Positions 45,337 through 54,805 are shown, counted from the stretch's first letter. The stretch is 64,000 nt of DNA from Pseudomonas sp. RIT-PI-r (GCF_001297015.1 NZ_LIGE01000041.1:62001-126000), one strand, 5' to 3'. The notes: generated from the sequence alone by a model not told the origin. Program-made: numbers and translations.

Positions 45337-46683
45337 TTAATCCAGACCGAGTTTTTTCAGTCTGTAGCGCATCGACCTGAACGAAAGACTCAACCGCTGC
45401 GCCGCCGCCGTACGATTCCAGCGCGTCTCCTCCAGCGCCTGCAAAATCAGCTTTCGCTCAACGTTCTCCAGATAATCCTCAAGATTATCGATCTGGGTCA
45501 GATCGGCAATCCCGCCATCCGCCGCGCAGTTGCCTTCGCTCAGACGTAAATCTTCAGCCTCGATCGTGCGGTTTTCACATAAGGTGTGTGCGCGCTCGAG
45601 CACGTTCTCCAGCTCCCGCACATTCCCCGGAAACCGGTAATTCTTCAACGCTTCCAGCGCCTGTGGATGAAGGCGCGCAACGGGCTGAGCACTGTCCCTG
45701 GCCAAACGCTTGAGCATATTGGCCGCGAGCACTTCAATGTCATCACGGCGCTCACGCAGCGACGGCACGCGCAGTTCGATCACGTTCAAGCGGTAATAAA
45801 GGTCCTGACGAAAGCGTTCGGCCGCGACTTCGGCATCAAGATCCTTGTGCGTGGCGCAAAGAATCCGCACATCGACCACGCTTTCCTGCTGGCCACCGAT
45901 ACTGCGCACGGCTTTTTCCTGGATCGCGCGCAGCAGTTTTACCTGCATCGACAGCGGCAAGTCCGCCACTTCATCGAGGAACAAGGTGCCGCCATTGGCC
46001 GCCTGAAACAGTCCGGGTTTATCCTCGACCGCGCCGGTAAAACTGCCTTTGCGATGGCCGAAAAACTCGCTTTCCATCAGCTCCGACGGAATCGCCCCGC
46101 AGTTCACCGGCACAAACGGCTGAGTGGCGCGCGGCCCCTGTTCGTGGATCAGCCGTGCCACCAGTTCCTTGCCGCTGCCCGACTCGCCACTGATATATAC
46201 CGGCGCCTGACTGCGGGCGAGTTTGTCGATTTGCTTGCGCAGATTGCGCATCGGCGGGGAATCGCCGAGCAAGCGTCGATCAATGGAGGTAAAACTGCTT
46301 CCAGCCGCCGGCATGCGCAGGGCCGTGGCGACCAGCTCGCGCAAGCGGGTGAGATCCACCGGTTTGGTGAGAAAGTCGAAAGCGCCGGCTTTCAAGGCGT
46401 TGATCGCCGTTTCAAGGCTGCCATATGCGGTGATCATCGCTACTGGCAGTTGCGGATAACGTTGCTGAATATGCTGCACCAGTTCCAGCCCCGTGCCGTC
46501 GGGCAGGCGCATGTCGGTCAGGCACAAGTCGAAACTCTCGCGGTTCAGTAGCGCTTGGGCTTCAGCCAGATTGCGCGCGCTGTAGGTGTCGAGTTTCATC
46601 CGTCCCAGGGTGATTTCCAGGAGTTCGCGGATATCCGGTTCGTCGTCGACGATAAGAATTTTTTGCCGTGGGCTCGTGTTCAA
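45337..46683 (-). CDS. pilR: Sigma-54 response regulator PilR
   Basis: 448 residues. A receiver domain with phospho-acceptor Asp57 (LTDMRLPDG), an AAA+ domain with GESGSGKE near 166 and the sigma-54 contact loop GSFTGA near 212, and a Fis-type helix-turn-helix at the C-terminus (NRTAAAQRLSLSFRSMRYRL). In P. aeruginosa it activates pilA from a -24/-12 promoter. The start is TTG at 46681-46683, sharing TTGA with the pilS stop; it gives the expected length. An ATG 30 codons upstream lies inside pilS and is unlikely. Confidence 0.92.
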   Translation of the reverse strand: MNTSPRQKILIVDDEPDIRELLEITLGRMKLDTYSARNLAEAQALLNRESFDLCLTDMRLPDGTGLELVQHIQQRYPQLPVAMITAYGSLETAINALKAGAFDFLTKPVDLTRLRELVATALRMPAAGSSFTSIDRRLLGDSPPMRNLRKQIDKLARSQAPVYISGESGSGKELVARLIHEQGPRATQPFVPVNCGAIPSELMESEFFGHRKGSFTGAVEDKPGLFQAANGGTLFLDEVADLPLSMQVKLLRAIQEKAVRSIGGQQESVVDVRILCATHKDLDAEVAAERFRQDLYYRLNVIELRVPSLRERRDDIEVLAANMLKRLARDSAQPVARLHPQALEALKNYRFPGNVRELENVLERAHTLCENRTIEAEDLRLSEGNCAADGGIADLTQIDNLEDYLENVERKLILQALEETRWNRTAAAQRLSLSFRSMRYRLKKLGLD

Positions 46684-48290
46684 CTTTGTTTCCGTCCGTG
46701 AGCAAAGGTGATGCGAAAGCAGCCGCCGCCTTGGCGTGATTGAAAGTCTAGGCGCGCTTGGTTGCTTTCGCACAGCTCACGGGACAGATAAAGCCCAAGG
46801 CCGGTGCCCTGGCTGCTGGTGGTGAAAAAAGGTTCGAACAGATGTGTCTGTTCATCGGCGGGGACGCCGGGGCCGTTGTCCTGTACTTCGAGGATCGCCA
46901 ATTGGCTGTCGGGATCGATAAACAGGGCCAGCCAGACTTGCGCCTGATCGTGCAGCAGGGCGCTGTGGCGCCAACCGTTGCGTAACAGATTATCGAGAAT
47001 CTGCGTGAGCTGATCGGGGTCCATCAGCGTGATGAACTCCCCGGAGTTGATCCGCAGATGAATCTGCTGGTGCTCGCTGGCTTGTTCGCGGCTTTCGGCG
47101 ACGAAGTTTTCCAGCCACGGCTTGAGGTCCAGCCGTTGCGGCGCGCTCTGCTGGCGGCGGGACAGTTGCAGGACGTTTTCGATGACTCGGTTCATGCGCT
47201 GGGAGTGGTCTTGAATGATCTGTGTCAGACGCCGATCGGCGCCGTCGAGTTCCTCGGACTCACCCAATAGCTGCGCAGCATGACTGATGGCACCGAGTGG
47301 ATTGCGGATTTCATGGGAGATGCCGGCGGTCAGGCGACCGAGCGCGGCGAGCTTCAGTTGCTGAGCCTGCTGGGCGATTTGCGCGAGGTCTTCGAGAAAC
47401 ACCAGTGTTTGCTGGTTCGGGCTTTGTTCCAGAGCGATGAAGCTCGGTTGCAGTTCCAGACCGTTACCGGGGACTTTCAGGCTCTGTGGGCGTAAGGTCG
47501 GGTTGTTCATCCACAGTTGCAGGCGGTCGACCAGGGCTGGCGAATAATCGTCGATCAGATGGCCCTGCAAGTGTGACTGCGCGAGCAAGGTCTGGGCGCT
47601 GTGATTGGCCAGTTGCACCCGGCGCTCCTCGTCGAGCACCAGAATGCCGGTGCGCATGCGTTGCAGGATCAGCGCATTGAGCGCTTCGAGGCCGACGACT
47701 TCGCTGGCGCGTTGTTCGGCCAGCGTTTCACTGACCTCCAGCCGCCGAATCAGTCCCTGCACCAGCAACGAGGCGGCAAAGCACAGGGCGCCGAGCGTGC
47801 CGGCTTGCAGGTATTCATTCGCGCTCAGGGGATGATCGAAGCTCAGCAGGACACTCGAGCCGATGATACCCAGCGCGCCGATCGCGGCGATCAACAGGCC
47901 GATGCGCCGTCGTAGCAAGGTGTTGCTGATTGCCACCGAGACAATCAGCAAATTGCCCAGCGCGCTGCCAACGCCGCCGGCAGCAAAGAACAAACCGCAT
48001 AAAAGCAGGACATCGACGAGGGCCAGACTGAACAGTTGCGCCGGCCGTCGTGTGTTCTCGAGGAATACCACCAACAGAATATTGAGAATCAGGTACAGCC
48101 AACTGCCGCCGCGCAGCAACCCGTCGTTGGCCGACGTCAGCAGGCGGTTGTCCATGTTGCTGGAGATCAGCAACACCAGGGTGATGCCGACGCTTAAACG
48201 GTAGAGATGGTAAAGGCGCAGCAGGCGCTGCGCCTGTTTGCTGTCGGCGTGGTTGGCCTCAGCGATCACTGGCACCCGGGCCTTGCTCAA
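46680..48290 (-). CDS. pilS: Sensor histidine kinase PilS
   Basis: 536 residues: six membrane helices in about 30-190, a PAS-like linker, then a HisKA/ATPase core with His326 in SHEIRNPLGAIS, N box DNLLRNGWRHS, and G boxes DNGPGVP and GTGLGLYLS. It senses pilin levels in the membrane and phosphorylates PilR. The first 32 bases overlap the upstream PP0621-like gene. The stop overlaps the pilR start. Confidence 0.93.
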   Translation of the reverse strand: MSKARVPVIAEANHADSKQAQRLLRLYHLYRLSVGITLVLLISSNMDNRLLTSANDGLLRGGSWLYLILNILLVVFLENTRRPAQLFSLALVDVLLLCGLFFAAGGVGSALGNLLIVSVAISNTLLRRRIGLLIAAIGALGIIGSSVLLSFDHPLSANEYLQAGTLGALCFAASLLVQGLIRRLEVSETLAEQRASEVVGLEALNALILQRMRTGILVLDEERRVQLANHSAQTLLAQSHLQGHLIDDYSPALVDRLQLWMNNPTLRPQSLKVPGNGLELQPSFIALEQSPNQQTLVFLEDLAQIAQQAQQLKLAALGRLTAGISHEIRNPLGAISHAAQLLGESEELDGADRRLTQIIQDHSQRMNRVIENVLQLSRRQQSAPQRLDLKPWLENFVAESREQASEHQQIHLRINSGEFITLMDPDQLTQILDNLLRNGWRHSALLHDQAQVWLALFIDPDSQLAILEVQDNGPGVPADEQTHLFEPFFTTSSQGTGLGLYLSRELCESNQARLDFQSRQGGGCFRITFAHGRKQS

Positions 48291-48501
48291 GGTGAGCCTG
48301 GCTGCAATACCACTGTTGTTGCACGCTCAGCGCGCGGTCGCGCGGCAGGTGCACGCCGCAATGGGCACAACGCACCATCGGCGCGGCGTCCTGCTCGCGT
48401 GATGTGCGATTGGATTGAGAGGACGCGGCAGGGGCCTTGAATTTCCGCCACAGCCAGATGGCGGCGAAAATCACGACGATCCAGAACAATAAACGAAGCA
48501 T
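48259..48501 (-). CDS. Small membrane-anchored zinc-ribbon-like protein (PP0621 family)
   Basis: 80 residues: one N-terminal helix (MLRLLFWIVVIFAAIWLW), a polar linker, and a metal-binding segment with CAHCGVHLPRDRAL and YCSQAHLEQ. The CxxC plus Cys-x3-His could bind one zinc. I recall this as the PP0621 family, always next to pilS or bamD in pseudomonads. Its end overlaps the start of pilS by 32 bases, so the two are probably co-expressed. Function unknown. Confidence 0.85.
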   Translation of the reverse strand: MLRLLFWIVVIFAAIWLWRKFKAPAASSQSNRTSREQDAAPMVRCAHCGVHLPRDRALSVQQQWYCSQAHLEQGPGASDR

Positions 48502-48582
48502 GATGAGCGGCTTTTCGACTGATGATCCGGCAGTTTAGCCAAGGACCTGACAAGCGCACAGCGGATTAAAGCGCAGAAACGA

Positions 48583-48611
48583 AAAAGGGAGATCCGCAGA
48601 TCTCCCTTTCT
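48583..48611 (-). terminator. Rho-independent terminator of bamD
   Basis: AAAGGGAGATC-TGCG-GATCTCCCTTTTT on the minus strand, 17 bases after the bamD stop. Confidence 0.9.
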
Positions 48612-48627
48612 TGTACATCCGGTGTGA

Positions 48628-49644
48628 TCAGTCGAACACGCCGAAGGTCATGTAGCTGAACCACGAACGGTCAGTGTCGCTCGACTCTGGCTCCGGCTCT
48701 TCGATCACGTCACCGTTCTCGTCTTTAGGCTTGAGCTCGTTCGGGATCGCGTCTTTCGCGTCCTGGAACTGCTTCTGCACGTCCTGGTTGGCGCGGGTTT
48801 CGCCCGGCGGCAGCGGAGGACGCGACTCGATCAGACCCAATGTCGCCTTGCTCAGGAACGAACGGTTGTCGGCTTCGGCAACCCGTGGCACGAACTGGCC
48901 GTCTTGCAGGCTCGGGTGATTCGGGTAGTTGAGCTTCAGGGTTTCCAGGCTGGTGTTGGCCAGTTCGTCCAGGTGCAGACGCTGGTAAGCCTCGGTCATC
49001 ACCGCCAGGCCGTCGCCGACCGATGGGGTTTCCTGGAAGTTTTCCACTACATAGCGGCCACGGTTGGCGGCGGCTACATAGGCCTGACGGGTCAGGTAGT
49101 AGTCGGCCACGTGGATTTCGTAGGCGGCCAGCAGGTTGCGCAGGTAGATCATGCGCTGCTTGGCGTCTGGCGCGTAGCGGCTGTTCGGGTAGCGGCTGGT
49201 CAACTGGGCGAACTCGTTGTACGAGTCGCGCGCGGCGCCCGGGTCACGCTTGGTCATGTCCAGCGGCAGGAAGCGCGCCAGCAGGCCGACGTCCTGGTCG
49301 AACGAGGTCAGACCTTTGAGGTAGTACGCGTAATCCACGTTCGGGTGCTGCGGATGCAAACGAATGAAACGCTCGGCGGCGGATTTTGCAGCTTCCGGCT
49401 CGGCGTTCTTATAGTTGGCGTAGATCAGCTCCAGCTGTGCCTGATCGGCGTAGCGACCGAACGGATAACGCGACTCCAGAGCCTTCAGCTTGGCTGTGGC
49501 GCTGGTGTAGCTATTATTGTCCAGGTCAGTCTGAGCCTGCTGATACAGCTCGGCTTCGCTGAGGTTTTCGTCTACGACTTCCTTCGATGAGCAAGCAGCG
49601 GTCAATGCGAGGATGGCGATCAGCAGCAGGTGTTTCACTTGCAT
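48628..49644 (-). CDS. bamD: Outer-membrane assembly lipoprotein BamD
   Basis: 338 residues. Lipoprotein signal MQVKHLLLIAILALTAAC, acyl Cys at 18. Five TPR-like repeats follow (YQQAQTDLDNNSYTSA, SRYPFGRYADQAQLEL, FIRLHPQHPNVDYAYYLKG). It is an essential part of the BAM complex in the periplasmic leaflet of the outer membrane. The C-terminal tail of about 80 residues, acidic and Pro-rich, exceeds E. coli BamD (245 residues) but is normal for Pseudomonas. Divergent from rluD. Confidence 0.96.
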   Translation of the reverse strand: MQVKHLLLIAILALTAACSSKEVVDENLSEAELYQQAQTDLDNNSYTSATAKLKALESRYPFGRYADQAQLELIYANYKNAEPEAAKSAAERFIRLHPQHPNVDYAYYLKGLTSFDQDVGLLARFLPLDMTKRDPGAARDSYNEFAQLTSRYPNSRYAPDAKQRMIYLRNLLAAYEIHVADYYLTRQAYVAAANRGRYVVENFQETPSVGDGLAVMTEAYQRLHLDELANTSLETLKLNYPNHPSLQDGQFVPRVAEADNRSFLSKATLGLIESRPPLPPGETRANQDVQKQFQDAKDAIPNELKPKDENGDVIEEPEPESSDTDRSWFSYMTFGVFD

Positions 49645-49795
49645 GGCGGCTTGCGTCCCTATGACGGCCGCTGTCTTGGGCGGGGCCGTCCTGTTATGAT
49701 GAGCGCCCCGTTGAAAAGCCTCGGGGCAAAAGACGCCGTATTTAACCACAAGCGCGCAGCCGAAACCAAAAGCTGTGCCGACGCACAGTCAGAGC

Positions 49796-50758
49796 ATGTC
49801 CGATAAAATTGAACTTCGCGCAGAGGTGCCGTCCGAATTGGGCGGCCAACGCCTCGATCAAGTCGCTGCCCAACTCTTCGCTGAGCACTCTCGCTCGCGC
49901 CTTTCCGCCTGGATCAAAGAAGGTCGCCTGACTGTGGACGGGGCGGTCATCCGCCCTCGCGACATCGTGCATGGCGGTGCCATCCTTGAGCTGACTGCCG
50001 AGCAGGAAGCCCAGGGCGAATGGATCGCCCAGGACATCGAACTCGACATCGTCTATGAAGACGACGACATTCTGGTGATCAACAAGCCTGCGGGCCTGGT
50101 GGTGCACCCGGCTGCCGGTCACGCCGATGGCACCTTGCTCAACGCTTTGCTGCACCACGTGCCGGACATCATCAATGTCCCGCGCGCCGGTATCGTGCAT
50201 CGTCTGGACAAGGACACCACCGGTCTGATGGTGGTGGCCAAGACCATTCAGGCGCAGACCAAGCTCGTTACTCAGTTGCAGAGTCGCAGTGTCAGCCGCA
50301 TCTATGAGTGCATCGTGATTGGTGTCGTGACCGCCGGGGGCAAGATCAACGCCCCGATCGGTCGTCACGGCCAGCAGCGCCAGCGCATGGCGGTGATGGA
50401 GGGCGGCAAGCCTGCCGTCAGCCACTATCGCGTGCTGGAGCGTTTCCGTTCCCACACCCACGTGCGGGTGAAACTGGAAACCGGCCGTACGCACCAGATT
50501 CGCGTGCACATGTCGCACATCAACTTTCCGTTGGTCGGCGATCCGGCGTACGGCGGTCGTTTCCGCATTCCGCCAGCCGCCAACCCGACGATGGTGGAAT
50601 CGCTCAAGCATTTCCCGCGTCAGGCCCTGCACGCGCGCTTCCTTGAACTGGATCATCCGACGACCGGTATACGCATGAGCTGGGAATCGCCGCTGCCAGA
50701 AGATTTCGTCTGGCTGCTGACCTTGCTCAAGCAGGATCGCGAGGCCTTCATCGGATGA
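49796..50758 (+). CDS. rluD: 23S rRNA pseudouridine synthase RluD
   Basis: 320 residues: an S4 RNA-binding domain at about 15-75, then the catalytic domain with HRLDKDTTG, whose Asp is the nucleophile, and RTHQIRVH. It makes pseudouridines 1911, 1915 and 1917 in helix 69. The start MSDKIELRAEV follows a weak site. It overlaps pgeF by four bases (ATGA), so they are coupled. Confidence 0.96.
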   Translation: MSDKIELRAEVPSELGGQRLDQVAAQLFAEHSRSRLSAWIKEGRLTVDGAVIRPRDIVHGGAILELTAEQEAQGEWIAQDIELDIVYEDDDILVINKPAGLVVHPAAGHADGTLLNALLHHVPDIINVPRAGIVHRLDKDTTGLMVVAKTIQAQTKLVTQLQSRSVSRIYECIVIGVVTAGGKINAPIGRHGQQRQRMAVMEGGKPAVSHYRVLERFRSHTHVRVKLETGRTHQIRVHMSHINFPLVGDPAYGGRFRIPPAANPTMVESLKHFPRQALHARFLELDHPTTGIRMSWESPLPEDFVWLLTLLKQDREAFIG

Positions 50759-51477
50759 ACTGGCTGACGCCGGACTGGCCCGCGCCGGCCAGCGTCAAAG
50801 CCTGCGTCACCACCCGCGAGGGCGGTGTCAGCGAGGCGCCGTTCGACAGCCTCAATCTGGGCGATCATGTCGATGATCGTCCTGAGGCTGTTGCCGAGAA
50901 CCGACGGCGCCTGACCGATCATTTCTCTATACAGCCTGCCTGGTTGCAGCAAGTGCACGGGATTGCCGTGGCGCATGCTGATCCGGGCGTTGTTGCGACC
51001 GCAGATGCCAGCTGGACGGCAACGCCGGGGATTGCCTGCGCGGCGATGACGGCGGACTGCTTGCCGGCCTTGTTCTGCGATCGTGCTGGCACTCGCGTGG
51101 CGGCGGCTCATGCCGGTTGGCGTGGTCTGGCGGCGGGTGTACTTGAAGCGACGCTCGATAGCCTCGATATTCCGCCCAAGGACGTGCTGGTCTGGCTCGG
51201 CCCGGCGATTGGCTCGCAAGCCTTTGAAGTCGGCCCGGAAGTGCGGGAAGTCTTCATCAATCAATTGCACGCAGCGGCAGAAGCCTTCGTGCCGAGCGAC
51301 AACGCCGGCAAGTTCATGGCTGACATTTATAAGCTGGCGCGCCTGCGTCTGGCTGAACGTGGTGTTACCGCTGTTTATGGCGGCGGTTTCTGCACCGTGA
51401 CCGATCCACGCTTCTTCTCTTATCGCCGTGCGTCACGCACCGGTCGCTTTGCCTCCCTTATCTGGCTCACCCGCTAA
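50755..51477 (+). CDS. pgeF: Peptidoglycan editing factor PgeF (YfiH family)
   Basis: 240 residues, the Cu-oxidase_4/YfiH fold. The conserved metal or catalytic triad residues are in QVHG, TADCLPALF and HAGWRGLAAG. The family has purine nucleoside phosphorylase activity in some members and in E. coli PgeF corrects mis-incorporated L-Ser in peptidoglycan precursors. Position between rluD and clpB is standard. Start by four-base overlap with rluD. Confidence 0.93.
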   Translation: MNWLTPDWPAPASVKACVTTREGGVSEAPFDSLNLGDHVDDRPEAVAENRRRLTDHFSIQPAWLQQVHGIAVAHADPGVVATADASWTATPGIACAAMTADCLPALFCDRAGTRVAAAHAGWRGLAAGVLEATLDSLDIPPKDVLVWLGPAIGSQAFEVGPEVREVFINQLHAAAEAFVPSDNAGKFMADIYKLARLRLAERGVTAVYGGGFCTVTDPRFFSYRRASRTGRFASLIWLTR

Positions 51478-51506
51478 ACTCTCTGATCTGCATCAACCCT
51501 CTGACG

Positions 51507-51535
51507 CTTGAATCTCCCAGAATCGACCGCATCTA
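51507..51535 (+). promoter_or_regulatory. Sigma-32 heat-shock promoter of clpB
   Basis: CTTGAA, 14-base spacer, CCGCATCTA, close to the RpoH consensus CTTGAA-(11-16)-CCCATnT. It ends 71 bases before clpB, giving a leader of normal length. Confidence 0.75.
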
Positions 51536-51606
51536 CAGTGGTATCTGGCAGGTTTCTTTATTCAGGATGGTTTTTAGGTCCGGCCTGCTCAAAAGGAAGG
51601 TGACTT

Positions 51607-54171
51607 ATGCGAATAGACCGTTTAACCAGCAAATTACAGTTGGCCTTGTCCGACGCCCAGTCGTTGGCTGTCGGCCACGATCATCCGGCGATTGAGCCGG
51701 CGCACTTGATGCAAGCCATGCTTGAACAGCAGGGTGGTTCGATCAAACCTCTGCTGATGCAGGTGGGCTTCGACGTCAACAGCTTGCGCAAAGAGCTGAC
51801 CAAAGAGCTAGACCAATTACCGAAAATCCAGAATCCGACTGGCGACGTCAACATGTCGCAGGATCTGGCACGCCTGCTCAATCAGGCTGACCGTCTGGCT
51901 CAGCAGAAGGGCGATCAGTTCATTTCCAGTGAACTGGTGCTGCTCGCTGCAATGGACGAGAACAGCAAGCTCGGCAAGTTGTTGCTCGGCCAGGGCGTCA
52001 GCAAAAAAGCCCTGGAGAACGCGATTACCAACCTGCGTGGCGGCGAAGCGGTGAATGACGCCAACCACGAAGAGTCGCGGCAGGCGCTGGATAAATACAC
52101 CGTCGACCTGACCAAGCGCGCCGAAGACGGCAAGCTCGATCCGGTGATCGGTCGTGACGATGAAATCCGTCGCACCATTCAGGTTCTGCAACGCCGCACC
52201 AAGAACAACCCGGTGCTGATCGGTGAACCCGGCGTGGGTAAAACCGCGATCGCCGAAGGTCTGGCTCAGCGCATCATCAACGGTGAAGTGCCGGACGGCC
52301 TTAAAGGCAAGCGTCTGCTCTCGCTGGACATGGGCGCGCTGATTGCTGGTGCCAAGTATCGCGGTGAGTTCGAAGAACGCCTGAAATCGCTGCTCAACGA
52401 GCTGTCGAAGCAGGAAGGGCAGATCATTCTGTTCATCGACGAGCTGCACACCATGGTCGGCGCCGGTAAGGGCGAAGGCTCGATGGACGCCGGCAACATG
52501 CTCAAGCCAGCACTGGCGCGTGGCGAGTTGCACTGCGTCGGCGCGACCACGCTCAACGAGTATCGCCAATATATAGAGAAGGACGCGGCACTCGAACGAC
52601 GCTTCCAGAAAGTCCTGGTGGATGAGCCGAGCGAAGAAGACACCATTGCCATCCTGCGTGGCCTTAAAGAGCGTTACGAGGTTCACCACAAGGTGGCGAT
52701 CACCGACGGCGCGATCATCGCCGCGGCCAAGCTCAGCCATCGCTACATCACTGACCGGCAGTTGCCGGACAAGGCCATCGACCTGATCGACGAGGCCGCG
52801 AGCCGCATCCGCATGGAAATCGATTCCAAGCCGGAAGTGCTCGATCGTCTGGAACGTCGCCTGATTCAGTTGAAGGTGGAATCTCAGGCACTGAAGAAAG
52901 AAAGTGACGAAGCGGCGATGAAACGTCTGGAGAAACTCCAGGAAGAAATCGTCCGTCTCGAGCGCGAGTATTCCGATCTGGAAGAAATCTGGAACTCGGA
53001 GAAAGCCGAGGTGCAGGGTTCTGCACAGATTCAGCAGAAGATCGAACAGTCGCGTCAAGAACTGGAAGCCGCACGCCGTAAAGGCGACCTGAACCGCATG
53101 GCCGAGTTGCAGTACGGGGTGATCCCGGATCTGGAGCGCAGCCTGCAAATGGTCGATCAGCACGGCAAGAGCGAGAACCAGTTGCTGCGCAGCAAGGTGA
53201 CTGAAGAAGAGATCGCCGAAGTCGTGTCGAAGTGGACCGGTATCCCCGTGTCGAAAATGCTCGAAGGCGAGCGCGACAAACTGATGAAGATGGAAAGCCT
53301 GTTGCACAAACGGGTCATCGGTCAGGAAGAGGCCGTGGTCGCTGTGGCCAATGCGGTACGCCGTTCCCGCGCCGGGTTGTCCGACCCGAATCGTCCGAGC
53401 GGCTCGTTCATGTTCCTCGGCCCGACCGGCGTCGGTAAAACCGAGCTGTGCAAGGCGCTGGCCGAATTTCTCTTTGATACTGAAGAGGCAATGGTGCGGA
53501 TCGACATGTCCGAGTTCATGGAGAAACATTCCGTGGCGCGGCTGATCGGTGCGCCACCGGGATACGTCGGTTACGAAGAGGGTGGTTACCTGACCGAGGC
53601 TGTGCGTCGCAAGCCTTACTCGGTGATCCTGCTGGACGAAGTCGAGAAGGCGCACCCGGATGTGTTCAACATCTTGCTGCAAGTGCTTGAGGATGGTCGT
53701 CTGACCGACAGCCATGGCCGCACGGTGGACTTCCGCAATACCGTGATCGTCATGACCTCGAACCTCGGCTCTGTGCAGATTCAGGAGCTGGTCGGTGATC
53801 GTGAGGCGCAACGCGCAGCGGTAATGGATGCACTGACGTCGCACTTCCGTCCGGAGTTCATCAACCGGGTCGACGAAGTGGTGATCTTCGAGCCTCTGGC
53901 ACGGGATCAGATCGCAGGCATTACCGAGATTCAGTTGGGCCGTCTGCGTACGCGTCTGGCTGAGCGTGAGCTGAAGCTGGAACTGAGCCCGGAAGCGATG
54001 GACAAGCTGATCGCGGTTGGTTACGACCCGGTGTATGGCGCGCGTCCTTTGAAACGGGCGATCCAGCGCTGGATCGAAAACCCGCTGGCGCAATTGATCC
54101 TCTCGGGTCATTTCATGCCAGGCGACACGGCGACCGGGACTGTCGAGAACGACGAAATCGTTTTCAACTAA
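51607..54171 (+). CDS. clpB: Disaggregase ClpB
   Basis: 854 residues, full length. N-domain 1-145; first AAA+ with GEPGVGKTAIAEG near 206; the coiled-coil M-domain about 400-530 (RRLIQLKVESQALKKESDEA), which binds DnaK and marks ClpB over ClpA; second AAA+ with GPTGVGKTELCKA near 606. It threads aggregated proteins with DnaK/DnaJ/GrpE. AAGGAAGG precedes the ATG. Expression is likely heat-induced, given the sigma-32 promoter upstream. A terminator follows. Confidence 0.98.
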   Translation: MRIDRLTSKLQLALSDAQSLAVGHDHPAIEPAHLMQAMLEQQGGSIKPLLMQVGFDVNSLRKELTKELDQLPKIQNPTGDVNMSQDLARLLNQADRLAQQKGDQFISSELVLLAAMDENSKLGKLLLGQGVSKKALENAITNLRGGEAVNDANHEESRQALDKYTVDLTKRAEDGKLDPVIGRDDEIRRTIQVLQRRTKNNPVLIGEPGVGKTAIAEGLAQRIINGEVPDGLKGKRLLSLDMGALIAGAKYRGEFEERLKSLLNELSKQEGQIILFIDELHTMVGAGKGEGSMDAGNMLKPALARGELHCVGATTLNEYRQYIEKDAALERRFQKVLVDEPSEEDTIAILRGLKERYEVHHKVAITDGAIIAAAKLSHRYITDRQLPDKAIDLIDEAASRIRMEIDSKPEVLDRLERRLIQLKVESQALKKESDEAAMKRLEKLQEEIVRLEREYSDLEEIWNSEKAEVQGSAQIQQKIEQSRQELEAARRKGDLNRMAELQYGVIPDLERSLQMVDQHGKSENQLLRSKVTEEEIAEVVSKWTGIPVSKMLEGERDKLMKMESLLHKRVIGQEEAVVAVANAVRRSRAGLSDPNRPSGSFMFLGPTGVGKTELCKALAEFLFDTEEAMVRIDMSEFMEKHSVARLIGAPPGYVGYEEGGYLTEAVRRKPYSVILLDEVEKAHPDVFNILLQVLEDGRLTDSHGRTVDFRNTVIVMTSNLGSVQIQELVGDREAQRAAVMDALTSHFRPEFINRVDEVVIFEPLARDQIAGITEIQLGRLRTRLAERELKLELSPEAMDKLIAVGYDPVYGARPLKRAIQRWIENPLAQLILSGHFMPGDTATGTVENDEIVFN

Positions 54172-54193
54172 GCCCGAACACCAATGAAAATTG

Positions 54194-54226
54194 GCAGGCC
54201 CCACCTTGTGGGGCCTTTTTTTTCGT
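54194..54226 (+). terminator. Rho-independent terminator of clpB
   Basis: GGCCCCAC-CTT-GTGGGGCC followed by eight T, 24 bases after the stop. Confidence 0.93.
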
Positions 54227-54355
54227 TAGGCTGTTGAACTCAAAGGAAAAGGCTTGTAAAGTGCGCCCCGCAGTCAGTCGCCAAGACGGTCTCAGCTCAC
54301 TGAGTTGAAATCTGAAATAAGTTGCAAATCATTAACTTGAAAGCAATTTAGGGGG

Positions 54356-54383
54356 TTGACAGAGGTGTTCTAGGTTGTAGAAT
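54356..54383 (+). promoter_or_regulatory. Sigma-70 promoter of the tRNA cluster
   Basis: TTGACA, 16-base spacer, TAGAAT, followed by a GCGCGCCTC discriminator, GC-rich as in stable-RNA promoters under stringent control. It is 85 bases before tRNA-Asn. Confidence 0.82.
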
Positions 54384-54468
54384 AGCGCGCCTCAGACACA
54401 CGAACGCAGCGATGCGAACGAGTGACTGGAAGCAACAAGTTTCACCGTTGTAAATTGAAATATGTAGT

Positions 54469-54544
54469 TCCGTGATAGCTCAGTCGGTAGAGCAAATGAC
54501 TGTTAATCATTGGGTCCCAGGTTCGAGTCCTGGTCACGGAGCCA
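54469..54544 (+). tRNA. tRNA-Asn (anticodon GTT)
   Basis: 76 bases including encoded CCA. Acceptor TCCGTGA pairs TCACGGA; the anticodon loop is CTGTTAA; the T arm GGTTCGAGTCC is canonical. First gene after the strong promoter. Confidence 0.97.
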
Positions 54545-54553
54545 ATTTCAAGC

Positions 54554-54630
54554 CGGGGTATAGCGCAGTCCGGTAGCGCGCCTGCTTTGGGAGCAGGATG
54601 TCAGGAGTTCGAATCCCCTTACCCCGACCA
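54554..54630 (+). tRNA. tRNA-Pro (anticodon TGG), copy 1
   Basis: 77 bases including CCA. Acceptor CGGGGTA pairs TACCCCG; the anticodon loop is TTTGGGA; T arm GAGTTCGAATC. It lies nine bases after tRNA-Asn and five before tRNA-Lys. An identical second copy occurs at 54806. Confidence 0.97.
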
Positions 54631-54635
54631 TTTTT

Positions 54636-54711
54636 GGGTCGTTAGCTCAGTTGGTAGAGCAGTTGGCTTTTAACCAATTGGTCGTAGGTTCGAATCCCAC
54701 ACGACCCACCA
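54636..54711 (+). tRNA. tRNA-Lys (anticodon TTT)
   Basis: 76 bases including CCA. Acceptor GGGTCGT pairs ACGACCC; the anticodon loop is CTTTTAA. Third gene of the Asn-Pro-Lys operon; about 65 bases later a terminator closes it. Confidence 0.97.
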
Positions 54712-54775
54712 TTTTTGAAACCAGTTAACGCTGGAATCGAATCTTAAGATCAGAGGCCAAAAGCGCTGATCGAAG

Positions 54776-54803
54776 AAGGCGACTGAAAGGTCGCCTTTTT
54801 TTT
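54776..54803 (+). terminator. Rho-independent terminator of the tRNA operon
   Basis: AAGGCGAC-TGAAAG-GTCGCCTT followed by a T run, ending two bases before the second tRNA-Pro. Confidence 0.88.
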
Positions 54804-54805
54804 AC

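Noticed and set aside
51817..54204. 795-residue minus-strand frame opposite clpB
   Set aside because: Antisense shadow of clpB.
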